The position numbers were made by a program, and so were the translations under genes. The notes below the pieces were generated by a model. It saw only the letters and a list, made by a program, of their open reading frames with translations, was not told the origin of the DNA and did no database searches. A DNA stretch of 30,890 nt from Protostelium mycophagum (taxonomy: Eukaryota > Evosea > Variosea > Protosteliida > Protosteliaceae), in assembly GCA_002081555.1 (NCBI GenBank), contig MZNV01002137.1, positions 1 to 30,890 of the forward strand. Reading direction: 5' to 3'. Below are positions 21,378 to 30,729 of this stretch, piece by piece. The stretch's first letter is position 1; each line of letters starts with the position of its first letter.

Positions 21378-22064
21378 CCCGGACCAAAAGAATTTGTAGT
21401 TTTTACCATCTTACGGTTTCTCATCCTTCGCGGTAACAAACGGAAGATTAATGTTCCAGCGAAAAAAGGTCCTCAGGATCTTCGTATTATTCAAAAAAAA
21501 CATTTTATTTTTATTTCTGATGAATTTCGATTATCCTTAGTGTGTGAGATTCTGCTGAGGTTGGTGGAGAAAATGTCTTTGAAATGGAGAAAGATAATTA
21601 TTAATCGACAAAAATAAAATAAAAATACAAAGTTTTTATATTGATTTTATAGGTTCTTCTTAGTGTATCATTATTTTTTAGATTTTTGCCTGTCATCCTT
21701 TGTTGGACTTCCTCTTCTGAAAAGTCGGTCAAACTCCATTTTTTGTGATTTATTTTCATTTGTTAATTATTAATTTTCTCTGTTTTGAAGACCCTTTCTC
21801 CCAGAAGTTTTGGGTCTACCTCAAGGCTACTATCATTTAGTGTATAGCAATTTTCACTGCAAGCTGAGCACACAAAAGCTTACAAATGTTTTGTGGAGAA
21901 TTCACAGGAAGCAAGTATCAGTGTGGTGAGTTGTAGATAAATGCACAATAATACCCTCTTTTGAGATGATGAATTGAATGCAGAACAAAATGGAGTGTTT
22001 TTGGCAATCAACTTTTGACAAAGTTGAGTTGGAAAAAGATTCAAGTGCTTTTGCTAGAGAGTCT
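21378..22064. other. A/T-rich intergenic region with a repeated leader/intron-like segment
   Basis: There is no convincing gene in about 690 bp. It holds two short matches to the upstream region of the cupin gene: CAAGGCTACTATCATTTAG at about 21822 (compare about 7295) and GTGGTGAGTTGTAGATAAAT at about 21926, continuing GCACAATAATA (compare about 7349). After the second match the sequence could end as an intron at GAATGCAG near 21982, followed by a short + strand frame from about 21990 that is antisense to the poly-Q tail of prefoldin. It may be a relic of duplication, a non-coding RNA locus, or an intron-like element. Confidence 0.45.
21926..21956 (+). repeat. 31-nt segment shared with 7349-7379 (intron-start-like)
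   Basis: GTGGTGAGTTGTAGATAAAT followed by GCACAATAATA is identical at both loci by eye. It begins like a splice donor (G|GTGAGT) and contains the dispersed word GTTGTAGAT. A second, shorter match lies 60-110 nt upstream in both places. Confidence 0.8.
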
Positions 22065-22710
22065 TTATGCTTGTTGCTGTTGTTGCTTTGCTGCCAATTG
22101 TTGTAAGTTCTGTTGCATTTCCATGATCTAACTAGGGATTAGATTGACCAACACCAGATCATGTCAGTTTGTCCTCACCTTGGTTCTTCTCTCTTCAGAC
22201 TTCTTTTCGGTTTCAGAGATTGTTGTGTCAACCTTTTTCCTGCAAGATTAAGCGTCTTCATTGCAGAGCGAGGACATCAAAATAGAAGTTGCTTACAATT
22301 CGTTCTGAATAAACTCCAAACGCTTGGTCACATTAGACAAAGCCTCAGATCTGAGAAGGATGAATAAAAATTCTGGAATGACATGATCACATCGGAGATA
22401 AAGGCCCATCATAAATAAAAAAAACATGAGAATCCTTCTTACTTCTCCTGCTTGATAAGAGCGGGGCCAATCAGTTTAAATACTTCTCCATCTTCTTCAA
22501 CGAGCTCCAGTTCCTTCTTAACCATCTCATTCTCATTTAATTGGGTGAGATATTGTGCTCGTGAGTTTTGGTAGTTGCCGACCTCTATCCCCAGTGAGAT
22601 TCTTGATTATCTATCATCTGATAAAGGTAGAAGAACATACGCTTCTGAGCATTTCTGAATTCCTTCAATTCAGCTTCTAATTTTTGTTGAAGTGCTTGAA
22701 TAGCCTGCAT
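22065..22710 (-). CDS. PFDN6: Prefoldin subunit 6
   Basis: This is a beta-type subunit of the hexameric prefoldin chaperone, which delivers unfolded actin and tubulin to the CCT chaperonin in the cytosol. ATG at 22708-22710 gives MQAIQALQQKLEAELKEFRN (first coiled coil). A later exon carries LNENEMVKKELELVEEDGEV followed by FKLIGPALIKQE, the diagnostic beta-hairpin of PFDN6/YKE2. The C-terminal coiled coil ends MEMQQNLQQLAAKQQQQQA with TAA at 22065-22067. Four or five small introns interrupt it. Length (about 120 residues) fits the family. Confidence 0.92.
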
Positions 22711-22814
22711 GATGATTTTACTTCTCACCAAAAATGAAATCGAATGCCCAGTTTCAACCGAGTGAGAAGCGATGACGACTTTTTCATACGCAACACACAA
22801 ACAACAACCACACC

Positions 22815-23213
22815 ATGTCCTCCGATAACGACACGAAGAACACTGAACAACAGAAGAGTGGCATCTCCCAACTTGGTGTGAGTAGAAGGAGATTCTTTGC
22901 TATTTAATCTTATTCATTAACAGGATGCCGCCTATAATGGCGCCGCAGGAGCAGGAAATCTCGCTGTGGACACTGGAAAGAAAGCTGGAAACTTGGCTGC
23001 AGATGGTGTGACTGCTGCTGCCTCTACCATTGGAAGCGCTGCCTCCCTCGTTGGAAATACCGCTGCTGGCTTATTCACCGGAGCTGGAGCTGCGATTAGG
23101 TGCAGTTCATGAACTTCATGTAATCTGAAATACGCAGCGATGCCACCTCTGCCACTTCCAATTTTGTTCAGGGAAACAAATTTGACACTGAGAAGAAGGC
23201 AGAAGAACACTAA
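22815..23213 (+). CDS. Small LEA-like Ala/Gly-rich protein
   Basis: Three exons (22815-22877, 22924-23099, 23138-23213) encode about 104 residues. It starts MSSDNDTKNTEQQKSGISQL, then a low-complexity amphipathic stretch rich in Ala, Gly, Thr and Asn (DAAYNGAAGAGNLAVDTGKK and onward), and ends in a charged tail EKKAEEH. Introns are 46 and 38 nt with good GTGAGT and GTGCAG donors and CAG acceptors. The composition resembles late-embryogenesis-abundant-type or lipid-droplet-binding amphipathic helices. No specific family is assigned. The gene is transcribed divergently from prefoldin, whose ATG is 105 bp away. Confidence 0.75.
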
Positions 23214-23453
23214 GCACAAATTGTGGAAGATGCGCTCTGGTTTTCCATCATCATATAAAAAGTCAATATTATCGTGCCTTCAAATTACGTATGAAATTCA
23301 ATTTTCGTCACATCAAAACTTCGTTTCATTCTTCATTTCTCAAACGGTAAGTTACTTCACATATTTTCAACTGATATCATACCTTTCATAGCCGAAGATT
23401 TTACTCTGAGGTGAATAGGTTCTTGGTGTTGCTTACTTATTTGTGCGGCAGGC

Positions 23454-23651
23454 ATGTCAAACTCTTTCACTATCGCACCGTCAGACGGACCACCATCCCC
23501 ACTGAACCGCCCTCTTCAGAAGATGGTGAGGAAGGCACATCTCCGTTATCCTCAAGGCTTTGTATATGATGTCACCTTGCATTCAATGTGAGCACTGACG
23601 TTTTATTTATCTTTGAAAAGTTTTTCAATGGTTTACAACGAGCGCAAGTAA
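23454..23651 (+). CDS. Tiny spliced ORF of unknown function (about 54 aa)
   Basis: ATG at 23454-23456 reads MSNSFTIAPSDGPPSPLNRP, continues QKMVRKAHLRYPQGFVYDVT, and crosses a 33-nt intron (23588-23620, GTGAGC to AAAAG) to end IFSMVYNERK and TAA at 23649-23651. It can also stop unspliced after LHSM at the intron start. The balanced composition and workable splice sites argue for a real small protein, but no family is recognised. A 5' exon further left cannot be excluded. Confidence 0.45.
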
Positions 23652-23699
23652 GACATTTGAGTTGATAATAATATGTACATTTTATTTGGTATTTACATA

Positions 23700-24890
23700 T
23701 TAGACAATGCTGACTGGTTTCTTCTTCGAGGGATTAATGCAAGAGTACATGTCTAAAACGCAAAAGAAGATGACATAAGACGATGCAACCAAATCCAAAC
23801 AGAGACTTCCAAGTTTGATAACCTCAAAACTGCAACTCGGTCAAAATTCTGATGAGTGAGATTGACATACCCTGTTACGTAGAAGTAACTCCTTTTGGTC
23901 CTTTGGTAAATATTTACGCGTTGCACAACCCCAAGTGGCAAATCGCTCGTTAGCACATCGATCAATAGAAATACCCCAGCAGCCTAATGATAATAAATAA
24001 TAATATCCTGAGAAGAAAAAGAAACAGACCTGTATCTCGTCAAGATGATTTTTTCTATTGTCCAAAGCAACGCTACCAAACGAACGATCCCCAAAATGCC
24101 CTTCTTATGTCAGCTTATTCAAAAAGAGAGAGGTCGAGAAAGCTGTACTCTCTGTATAAAATGGTCGAACCTTCATTCCAGCTGCAAGGACCATTGGAAT
24201 GAAGAGGAGGGCCCCCTCACCTCCACCACCACCACCACAGCCGCTACCTCCGCTAGTATCGCTGACAAAAGACAAATCCAACATGGTTATGAGCAAGTTC
24301 CGGATCTTTCGCACCACAACAACCGCCAATGGCGATGATGGTGATTGCAATTGTAGAGATGATTCCTGAGGTGATGACGATACCACACTCGAGGAAATGT
24401 TGTCGATAAGACTTTTCGACGAGGATCTGTCAACGCTCAGCGAAAGAATTTGTGTGATGTAAACCTTAATGATTATGTACAAATCTGCGGCACTGGATAC
24501 AATTCCAGCAAGCTGAAGGGTGACCAGTATGATCATCCACAAAATAGGAGACCTTCTCTCCACGAGTCTAAAAAGGAATCCAAAGGGTGACAAGACTATC
24601 AACCAAATCCCAGCCATAATGAATGGCCAGACCAAAACAGTAAGCCCACAGAGTGCGTTTGGGGTGGTCATCGATTCAAACATGACCGAACCGATGCGAA
24701 TGGTCTCTCGCTCTTCTTTGACATCCTCTATCTGAGCGCTTATGGTCTCCTCCGAATTGATCAGCTGGGTATTCTCGTCCTTCATCGTTCCAGACCAATT
24801 TATATTCTTCTTTGACCTAAACACAAACGGGAATTCGTTTGCAAGAAACCGAGAATTTCTCATCTGAAGCGAAAGAATTTTCGTTGACAT
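23700..24890 (-). CDS. Unrecognised multi-pass membrane protein
   Basis: A long exon from ATG at 24888-24890 encodes an N-terminal cytosolic stretch, then hydrophobic spans at ALCGLTVLVWPFIMAGIWLI / VLSPFGFLF and ILWMIILVTLQLAGIVSSAA, a Ser-rich loop (SLSVDRSSSKSLIDN and onward), a Gly-rich run (GGSGCGGGGGGEGALL) and another span. Further exons give RHFGDRSFGSVALDNRKNHL, then AAGVFLLIDVLTSDLPLG, and a last span LDLVASSYVIFFCVLDMYSC ending in KKKPVSIV and TAA at 23700-23702. The middle splice junctions (donor GTACAG) are less certain. I do not recognise the family. The Lys-rich end could be an ER-type retention tail, which is only a suggestion. Confidence 0.65.
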
Positions 24891-24948
24891 GGCGCTGACA
24901 TTGGAGATTGGCGGCTAACATTAGAAGAGAAGATCAGGACACAATTCG

Positions 24949-25543
24949 TTAATTCAAAAGGTTATTGATCCTCATCGTGTTTCTCTTTGGTGGCTCTTCT
25001 GGAGGTGGTGGTGGGGCAGTGAGCACAGGGCTTAGGGTTGCAGGCGGTGGAGGCGGTGCAGAAGGGGTGGGTGGTCTTGAAGTTCTTGGAGAGAGATTGT
25101 CATCCATGACAATAACATCATCAAGCATCGAATGCGCTGGATCGTTGTAGACGAATGCGGTCTGTACAAACGATGAGATGACATCCTTAATATTTTTTTA
25201 CTGACTTGCAGATTGACGGCGACTCTTCGCAACTGTTGCAAAAGATCTCTCAAAAGATTCATCTTCTCTCGGTTGTTGTCGTTTTTCGTCTCACTATTTT
25301 ATTTTAAAGAGGAATCTCTTCAATACGAACCTCAGCTCTCGATTGAAGATGTTGTGCAGGGGGTCCAATAATGACAGGTTGTATTTCAATGAGAGCTTAC
25401 GTAAATCATCACATCTGATTTATCATTGATCATTCAATTGTATCGATGAAGACGAACCTCTGTACTAACGCCTGGCCTTGTGTTTGTACTCCAATCTCTA
25501 AGATGGATACTATTTCCTCCAACGCGTCCTGGTGACTTTTTAG
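24949..25543 (-). CDS. Helical protein with proline-rich tail, unknown (or last exons of INTS14)
   Basis: Several minus-strand exons read as coherent protein. A helix SLKSHQDALEEIVSILEIGV near 25450-25540, a middle segment near 25330-25375, and a second helix DNNREKMNLLRDLLQQLRRV / AVNLQ near 25205-25275 join TAFVYNDPAHSMLDDVIVMD and a Pro-rich tail (PPTPSAPPPPP, APPPPPEEPP) ending RINNLLN and TAA at 24949-24951. Acidic-helix plus Pro-rich architecture suits a nuclear complex subunit, and a distant Mediator-type (MED30-like) resemblance crossed my mind without being firm. The first exon and its ATG are not resolved. It could be the 3' part of the upstream INTS14 gene. Confidence 0.45.
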
Positions 25544-25544
25544 A

Positions 25545-27047
25545 CTATAATGAAATGCCAAGAAGATAAATGATCACCTCCACTTGTGAGGTAGGGATCA
25601 AGATATCGTGAGGTATTGCTTGATTGAAATTGATTGTAGATGGGGTGTGTATACAGGTAGGAGCTTGGCTGGTATTCACCGCCATCAATTGAGATAAATT
25701 ATTGGCCCACTGATTTTCTATCAGAGTGTCTTTTGTGTCTAGTTGTAGAATGGACAATCCGACACAACCTGTTGACGTCATCATGGCTATTACGATGAAT
25801 TCCAAAAAATGATAAAAGGCTTGCCTGGCACGAACTGTATGTTTTTATGTGATAATTGCTGGAGTACGTGGACATAAGCAAATCTCCCTCCCTCCATCTG
25901 TACAACCGGGTATAACCTCCTATCTACAATTGATGATGTCATAAGTCCGTGGAAAGCGTTGTTCTTGTGTACATCGAGTGGTATCAGAATGAAACGATCA
26001 GAAATTGGCATAAATCCAACTTTTTTACTAGGTAAAAATCCAATGATGCTAATAATAGCACCAGAATACACCCCATCTGCAACGCTATTAATCCAGAAAG
26101 TACATGAAATCTCACCCCCCATGGATCGGCTGAGAGTGGAACGGTCACGTGATGGGAATAGTGTGTATGTGCATTGTAGATGACCAAAATGCAGCATGAT
26201 ACGAACAGGTGAATCTACAACGAATAAATAATTGTTTCATTTCATGATCTGTGTGACATTTTTGAGTTGTGCGAGTATGGGTCAGAGTTTCAGTATAATC
26301 ACTTCGTTTTTCTGAATGCATAGATATGTCTAGTTCACCCACAATATTGATTGATAATGTCATCAAATGTTGACTTCAGTCTCGTGACATGTTGAGGTTG
26401 ATTTGATTGTATCCTGTGAAAAGTCCCATGATTATGCGAAGAAAGTATTTTTAAACTCTTGTTTCCACCACCAGATATTGGTACAGAATGGTATGCACTC
26501 TCAATGTCCATGTCATCTTCCAAATCCATATCCATCTTGTCATCCTCGCCAGTAACCACGATGACATGCAATCTGATGTGATCTGCCAAGACGTAATTGG
26601 AAGAGTTGATTCTGTGATCTGCATCCGTGGCGATGATGATCTGACACTCCATTTTCTCTTCAGCGCACAACTTTTGAGCAGCATCTAATCCTGCTATAAT
26701 GTCCGTCTTATCTTCCATTGGTAGATCGTAGAGAGCACTTTTTAATTTAATATAATCTGTCGTGAAGGGGACAATCTTTTTTGCTGTAGAAGAGAAAGTC
26801 ATCAAAGCAGTACGCTCTGAAAAAGAATTCCCATCGGCTGCTTTGTGACTCTGTTCTTTCAATAATTCCAGGAAATGAAGGACACCTACACTATCAGAAT
26901 AGAAAACATATGTTGCAATTATTCACCTCTTTGTATGAGTTCCCTTCTAGACTCTAATGTTTCAAGTTTCGATTCAGATTGCGAAGCAGAAGGCTCACAG
27001 ACCTGACCACAGGAAAGAGAGGAATCGAGAAGTAAGAGAGTTGGCAT
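25545..27047 (-). CDS. INTS14: Integrator complex subunit 14-like (VWA domain)
   Basis: ATG at 27045-27047 begins MPTLLLLDSSLSCGQ, matching the INTS14 start, including the D-x-S-x-S metal-site motif of the von Willebrand A fold. It continues ERTALMTFSSTAKKIVPFTT, a DKTDIIAGLDAAQKL helix, QIIIATDAD, and LHVIVVTGED. After an intron whose acceptor reads TTCGTTGTAG it resumes SPVRIMLHFGHLQCTYTLFP, which mirrors the INTS14 'LKCGHLTADVQVFP' strand, then EISCTFWINSVADG, FILIPLDVHKN and YPVVQMEGGRFAYVHVLQ (the beta-barrel domain). INTS14 pairs with INTS10/13 in the Integrator complex that cleaves snRNA and paused transcripts in the nucleus. The 3' boundary is uncertain: either the stop at 25545 or further exons below it. 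Confidence 0.82.
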
Positions 27048-27152
27048 GGATTAGGTCAGATCACACATCACCCATCTGATTATTGAAGATACACATGTCC
27101 ATCATTTTTACAACCAGACATTTCAGACAAAATCTCATCAACAATGGGTCAT

Positions 27153-28600
27153 TTATTCATCATTTTGACTCTCCAGCCACTTATTCCACTCTTCTATTCT
27201 CTTCTCTTTCTGCTCTTCTGTCTCTTTCACTTCATAGTTTGAGAATCCATCATAGAAAAACGCCTCAATCTTTTGCCCACCAAAAAATCGACCTGTTTTA
27301 TTTTTAGATCTTCACATGCTAAGAAGAATGTATAATTCAGTTTGGATGGACTCACCATTCATCTTCTCAATGCAACGAGTGGCAGCGGGATGCAATGTGA
27401 ATTTCACAGCCAAAACACCTTCAGGATTTCTCTCAAATACTTTGATGTTCTTCACCACTCCAAACTTCTCACATTCTAATGCGACCTCCTCTCTCAACAC
27501 ATCGAAAAAATCTGGGCTTGCCTATTCGATAAATCATTTAGAGTAACAAAAGATCACGGTTTACCGTGAAATTTACAGTAAGAATTTCAATATAGGAAGG
27601 TCCCTTATAAAGAAAAATATGTTAAGTAGGTTACCCAGGCCTCCTCTTGTGTGAACATGTGTGTCAATATGACGTGGCAATTGTCATCCTCTTCCCAACC
27701 TAAATCTCTAAACAAATTTAGATCACTTTCTGAGTTGTACAAAAGGCCACATAGCCTGCACTGCACCAAGCTACAAAATAGACTTGAGAGGCAGAGATAA
27801 GCCTAGTATAATATTTTTATTTTAATACACTGATTATTGCAGTAGATTTGTAAAGTCCAGCTTCTATGCCATTCAAAATGACGAGCTAAAATGATAACAA
27901 ATACTCACTTTTCGACATTGTATCTCTTGATCTTCTTGCTGAGCTGTTTTGCAGCTTTCTTTGGTCCCTTTGACCTCTTTTTCTCATATTTTGCCTGAAT
28001 TATTCGTGAGTGTTTTAAGAGTACATCTTCTCATTATGTAGAATAAATACTCGCACAGAACAAATGGACAGACTGTACCTCTTGCACTGTGATCACGGCT
28101 CCTGGTAAGATCTCCGATCCATCCAAAATGGTGATCGCCAACTGGACTGATTCTGGTTTGAAGTAATGAACAAGACCATCTCCTTTAGGTCTTCCTTGTT
28201 CATCTCTATACACCTTCGCCTTTCTCTCTGCTGTGTCGATAAGAATGTTGATCCATAATATGTGATTATGTCGCTCACATGACTCTGGATCTCTATCTAT
28301 GATGCCACATTTACCAAAATAATCAGCAAACTCCTCGTCAGAGATGTTTTCTGGCAGTCCCGTGACGTAGACACTTTTAGAGACCTTGGATTTCTTCTCC
28401 TTTTTCGGCTGATCAAAGTCAGATGAGGCGGGATGAGGCGATCGACTCACCTTCGAAACAGCAGGTGCAGGAATTGGTTCAGATTCCTCTTGTGCTGGAG
28501 GAGGCTCGGTACTACCGGCATACATATCAGGATCGAAAGAAGGTTCTTCAAATTCCTCCGCATTTGAAGACTGTCCATTCTCTTGTTTTGTCTCGCTCAT
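27153..28600 (-). CDS. HTATSF1: Tat-SF1 / CUS2-like splicing factor
   Basis: ATG at 28598-28600 opens an acidic region (MSETKQENGQSSNAEEFEEP) followed by a basic linker and RRM1 (KSVYVTGLPENISDEEFADY, then AKVYRDEQGRPKGDGLVHYF and AITILDGSEI). A lysine-rich linker EKKRSKGPKKAAKQLSKKIK leads to a second RRM of the UHM type: FGVVKNIKVFERNPEGVLAV, AATRCIEKMNGRFFGG (the R-x-F loop), IEAFFYDGFSNYEV, and a C-terminal helix EEQKEKRIEEWNKWLES. The stop is at 27153-27155. This order matches Tat-SF1/Cus2, a U2 snRNP-associated factor that binds SF3B1 through the UHM. Roughly six introns. The acidic C-terminal tail of animal Tat-SF1 is absent, as in yeast Cus2. Confidence 0.9.
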
Positions 28601-28775
28601 GTTCTTCTATCAAGGATGATCGATCTGTTTTGTTGTTGAAAACTGCTGAAAAAATTCCCTGAAAGGCAGAAACTTCTTCCTTTTTTCAGAAATTAAAACT
28701 CCAGCAAGATGACTCGGTGATTTTATAGTCACGACAATTGAGATGTAATACAGTTTATTGATTGTACATTTCTAA

Positions 28776-30223
28776 TCAAGCAGAGTAATATTGGTTCACC
28801 AAGTTTTGGTATTTGATGATGCCTTCCAAGTAGTAATAATCTCTGTAAAAATATCAACATCAATAATACTTGAAAAGAGCTCACCCCCAGCTGATCCCGG
28901 TTCCAAAATTGTTGGCGGGTACGTCCCTAGCGCCTTGTTGCAAGATAGCCTGCCAGGTGGTGTTGGACATATTTATATAGGGAGGCTGAGAGAGCTCTCT
29001 CAGAAGCGCGTCCGCTTTTGCGAAATAAATCGAATTCAGAGGATCTTGTTCCTGTTCTGCCCACGACAATAATCCGGTCAACAGAGGTGCAGCCGCTGAA
29101 GTATCCCTTGGCTTATTTCTAGGGTTATGTTATTCACTGGAAGACATGTACAACTTACGGAGTGGGGTCAGAGAAGTCCCATACAGGCACATATGTATTG
29201 TCAATGGGAGAGGGCAGCTGCATGGAGATGTAGTAATCCGTGACACCAATAAAAGTGTCTTTAAACTCTTCGAGGCCAGTCATCTGGTACAGAAAAGAAT
29301 AGGCATAGACCTGCCAAGCTTGTCCACGGGTCCAAGTGCTGGACTGAGAATATCTAAGACGTCAGCAAAATTTAAGAAGAGCTACGCACCCTTGTTGAGT
29401 TCCTCTAACAAGGGGGAGGCCGTTTCTTGTGGACATGTCCATAACATGGTAGGAGCTGTAGTCATCTCTCAACAAATATTCGATGTTCTTTCTGGCATGA
29501 GATAGGGCAATGTCGCGGAATGTGGTATTGCCAGAGAGCTGAAACGCCTTGAGGAGAATCCTGAGATTCATCATGTTATCCGCAATGACTGCGCAAGTGA
29601 GTTCTAACAGCTCAAAAGAGGGTGTACCTTGGTAGGTATTCGGCCTTGTGGACCAAGACGCTGTCATTCCAACGACAGGATTAAATCGGGTGGACAGAGA
29701 AGTGGCAGCGTTGATGATGATCTGAGGCATGGAGTTGTTACCAGTAAGTTTGTAACAATTTCCGAAAGTGGTATCGACTATCATTCCGACGTCGTGCGAA
29801 GTTGTGCGGTATTGATTTGGTGCAAATTGATCCTGTGTAATATGAGCTCAGATGCCTGAAGACTAGCAAACCTGAAGACTGAGCGCGGTTTGTAACCAAA
29901 AGGTGCTATTGGTAAGTTCGTACATGAGCCAACACGAGCCTTCATCAATCAGAAACAAGTCGAACTTAAAGGTCATTACCGGCACCATAGTTAGAACCCC
30001 AACTCGACTGATCATTGAAAGTGCCGCCCGCCCAACTCCCGGAAGTGCTTGTGGTTTGAGGAAACTTGACTGGGCTCGTCCACTTTATAGCGCTGAGCCA
30101 CTGTCGGGTCTGTTGATCCGCATAGGAGACGATGTCGGTCAGATTGAAGGGTGTCCAGCCTGCATAAGGGAGAGAAAATACCGATGAGCTGCAGAGAAGT
30201 AGAAGTAAGCAAGAGGCTCTCAT
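28776..30223 (-). CDS. Secreted GH88 unsaturated glucuronyl hydrolase-like enzyme
   Basis: The protein starts with a clear signal peptide (MRASCLLLLLCSSSVFSLPY) at ATG 30221-30223. GH88 blocks follow: RTTSHDVGMIVDTTFGNCYK, LSTRFNPVVGMTASW, VIADNMMNLRILLKAFQLSG, HARKNIEYLLRDDYSSYHVM, GTQQG then YSQSSTWTRGQAWQVYAYSF, VPVWDFSDPTPHRDTSAAAP and LLTGLLSW, ending KYQNLVNQYYSA with a stop at 28776-28778. The Asp in SHDVG and the Asp in DNMMNL correspond to the two catalytic aspartates of the family. GH88 enzymes hydrate and release 4,5-unsaturated uronic acids from products of polysaccharide lyases. An extracellular role in degrading pectin, glycosaminoglycan or similar material is inferred. About six short introns. 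Confidence 0.92.
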
Positions 30224-30720
30224 CTTGCTTGATGGAACTGAAATGGTACTACAAAAACTGTCCGAAAGCGGCCCCTTCCGCAGAGCCGGTTCACTTTAAA
30301 CATCCGAGCAGCCCCTATAAACGCATCCGGAAACATATTTTCCGATGGCTGGCTGTCAAAACGTTGCAGTCACGAAAACCAAAGCAGCCTTTTGCTCAAA
30401 AATGTTGTCCGCAAAGGAACCGCCAGCTACTTAGCAAGGTCGGGGTGGTCCGACTACGTTCAGGTGTGATTTGAGGCAACCACACCTTAATGCAAAGGTC
30501 CTGTATTAATAGTTTCTTTTCAACTTGGTTTTCGTCCATTTTTGCCTGATGTTCTACAAGTTTTCACCTGGTTTTTGTTGAAATTTTGCTCAGTTTTCAT
30601 TAGGAACTTCTTAGTGTAAATATCTTGGATATAAAAAACAATAAAATGCAATAATTTAAAAGAAACGCAAAGAGAGCGGTCTGAAGAATCTGCCCGCTCA
30701 TGCAGCACATGATCTCAAAA
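30224..30720. promoter_or_regulatory. GH88 5' flank and sequence bordering the retroelement
   Basis: Near the GH88 start (30240-30480) the base composition is visibly more G/C-rich than the A/T-rich sequence beyond 30490. No gene is supported. The A/T-rich part (about 30490-30720) probably already belongs to, or borders, the retroelement fragment at the right edge. Confidence 0.35.
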
Positions 30721-30729
30721 TAAATTTGG

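Noticed and set aside
21990-22100. Plus-strand frame beginning MECFWQSTFDKVELEK with a Leu/Cys-rich tail
   Set aside because: The hydrophobic tail is the antisense of the prefoldin poly-Gln tail; likely chance, though a leader-like intron precedes it.
24520-24735. Plus-strand frame within the membrane protein gene
   Set aside because: The opposite strand gives long hydrophobic spans in one frame; the plus frame has no such structure.
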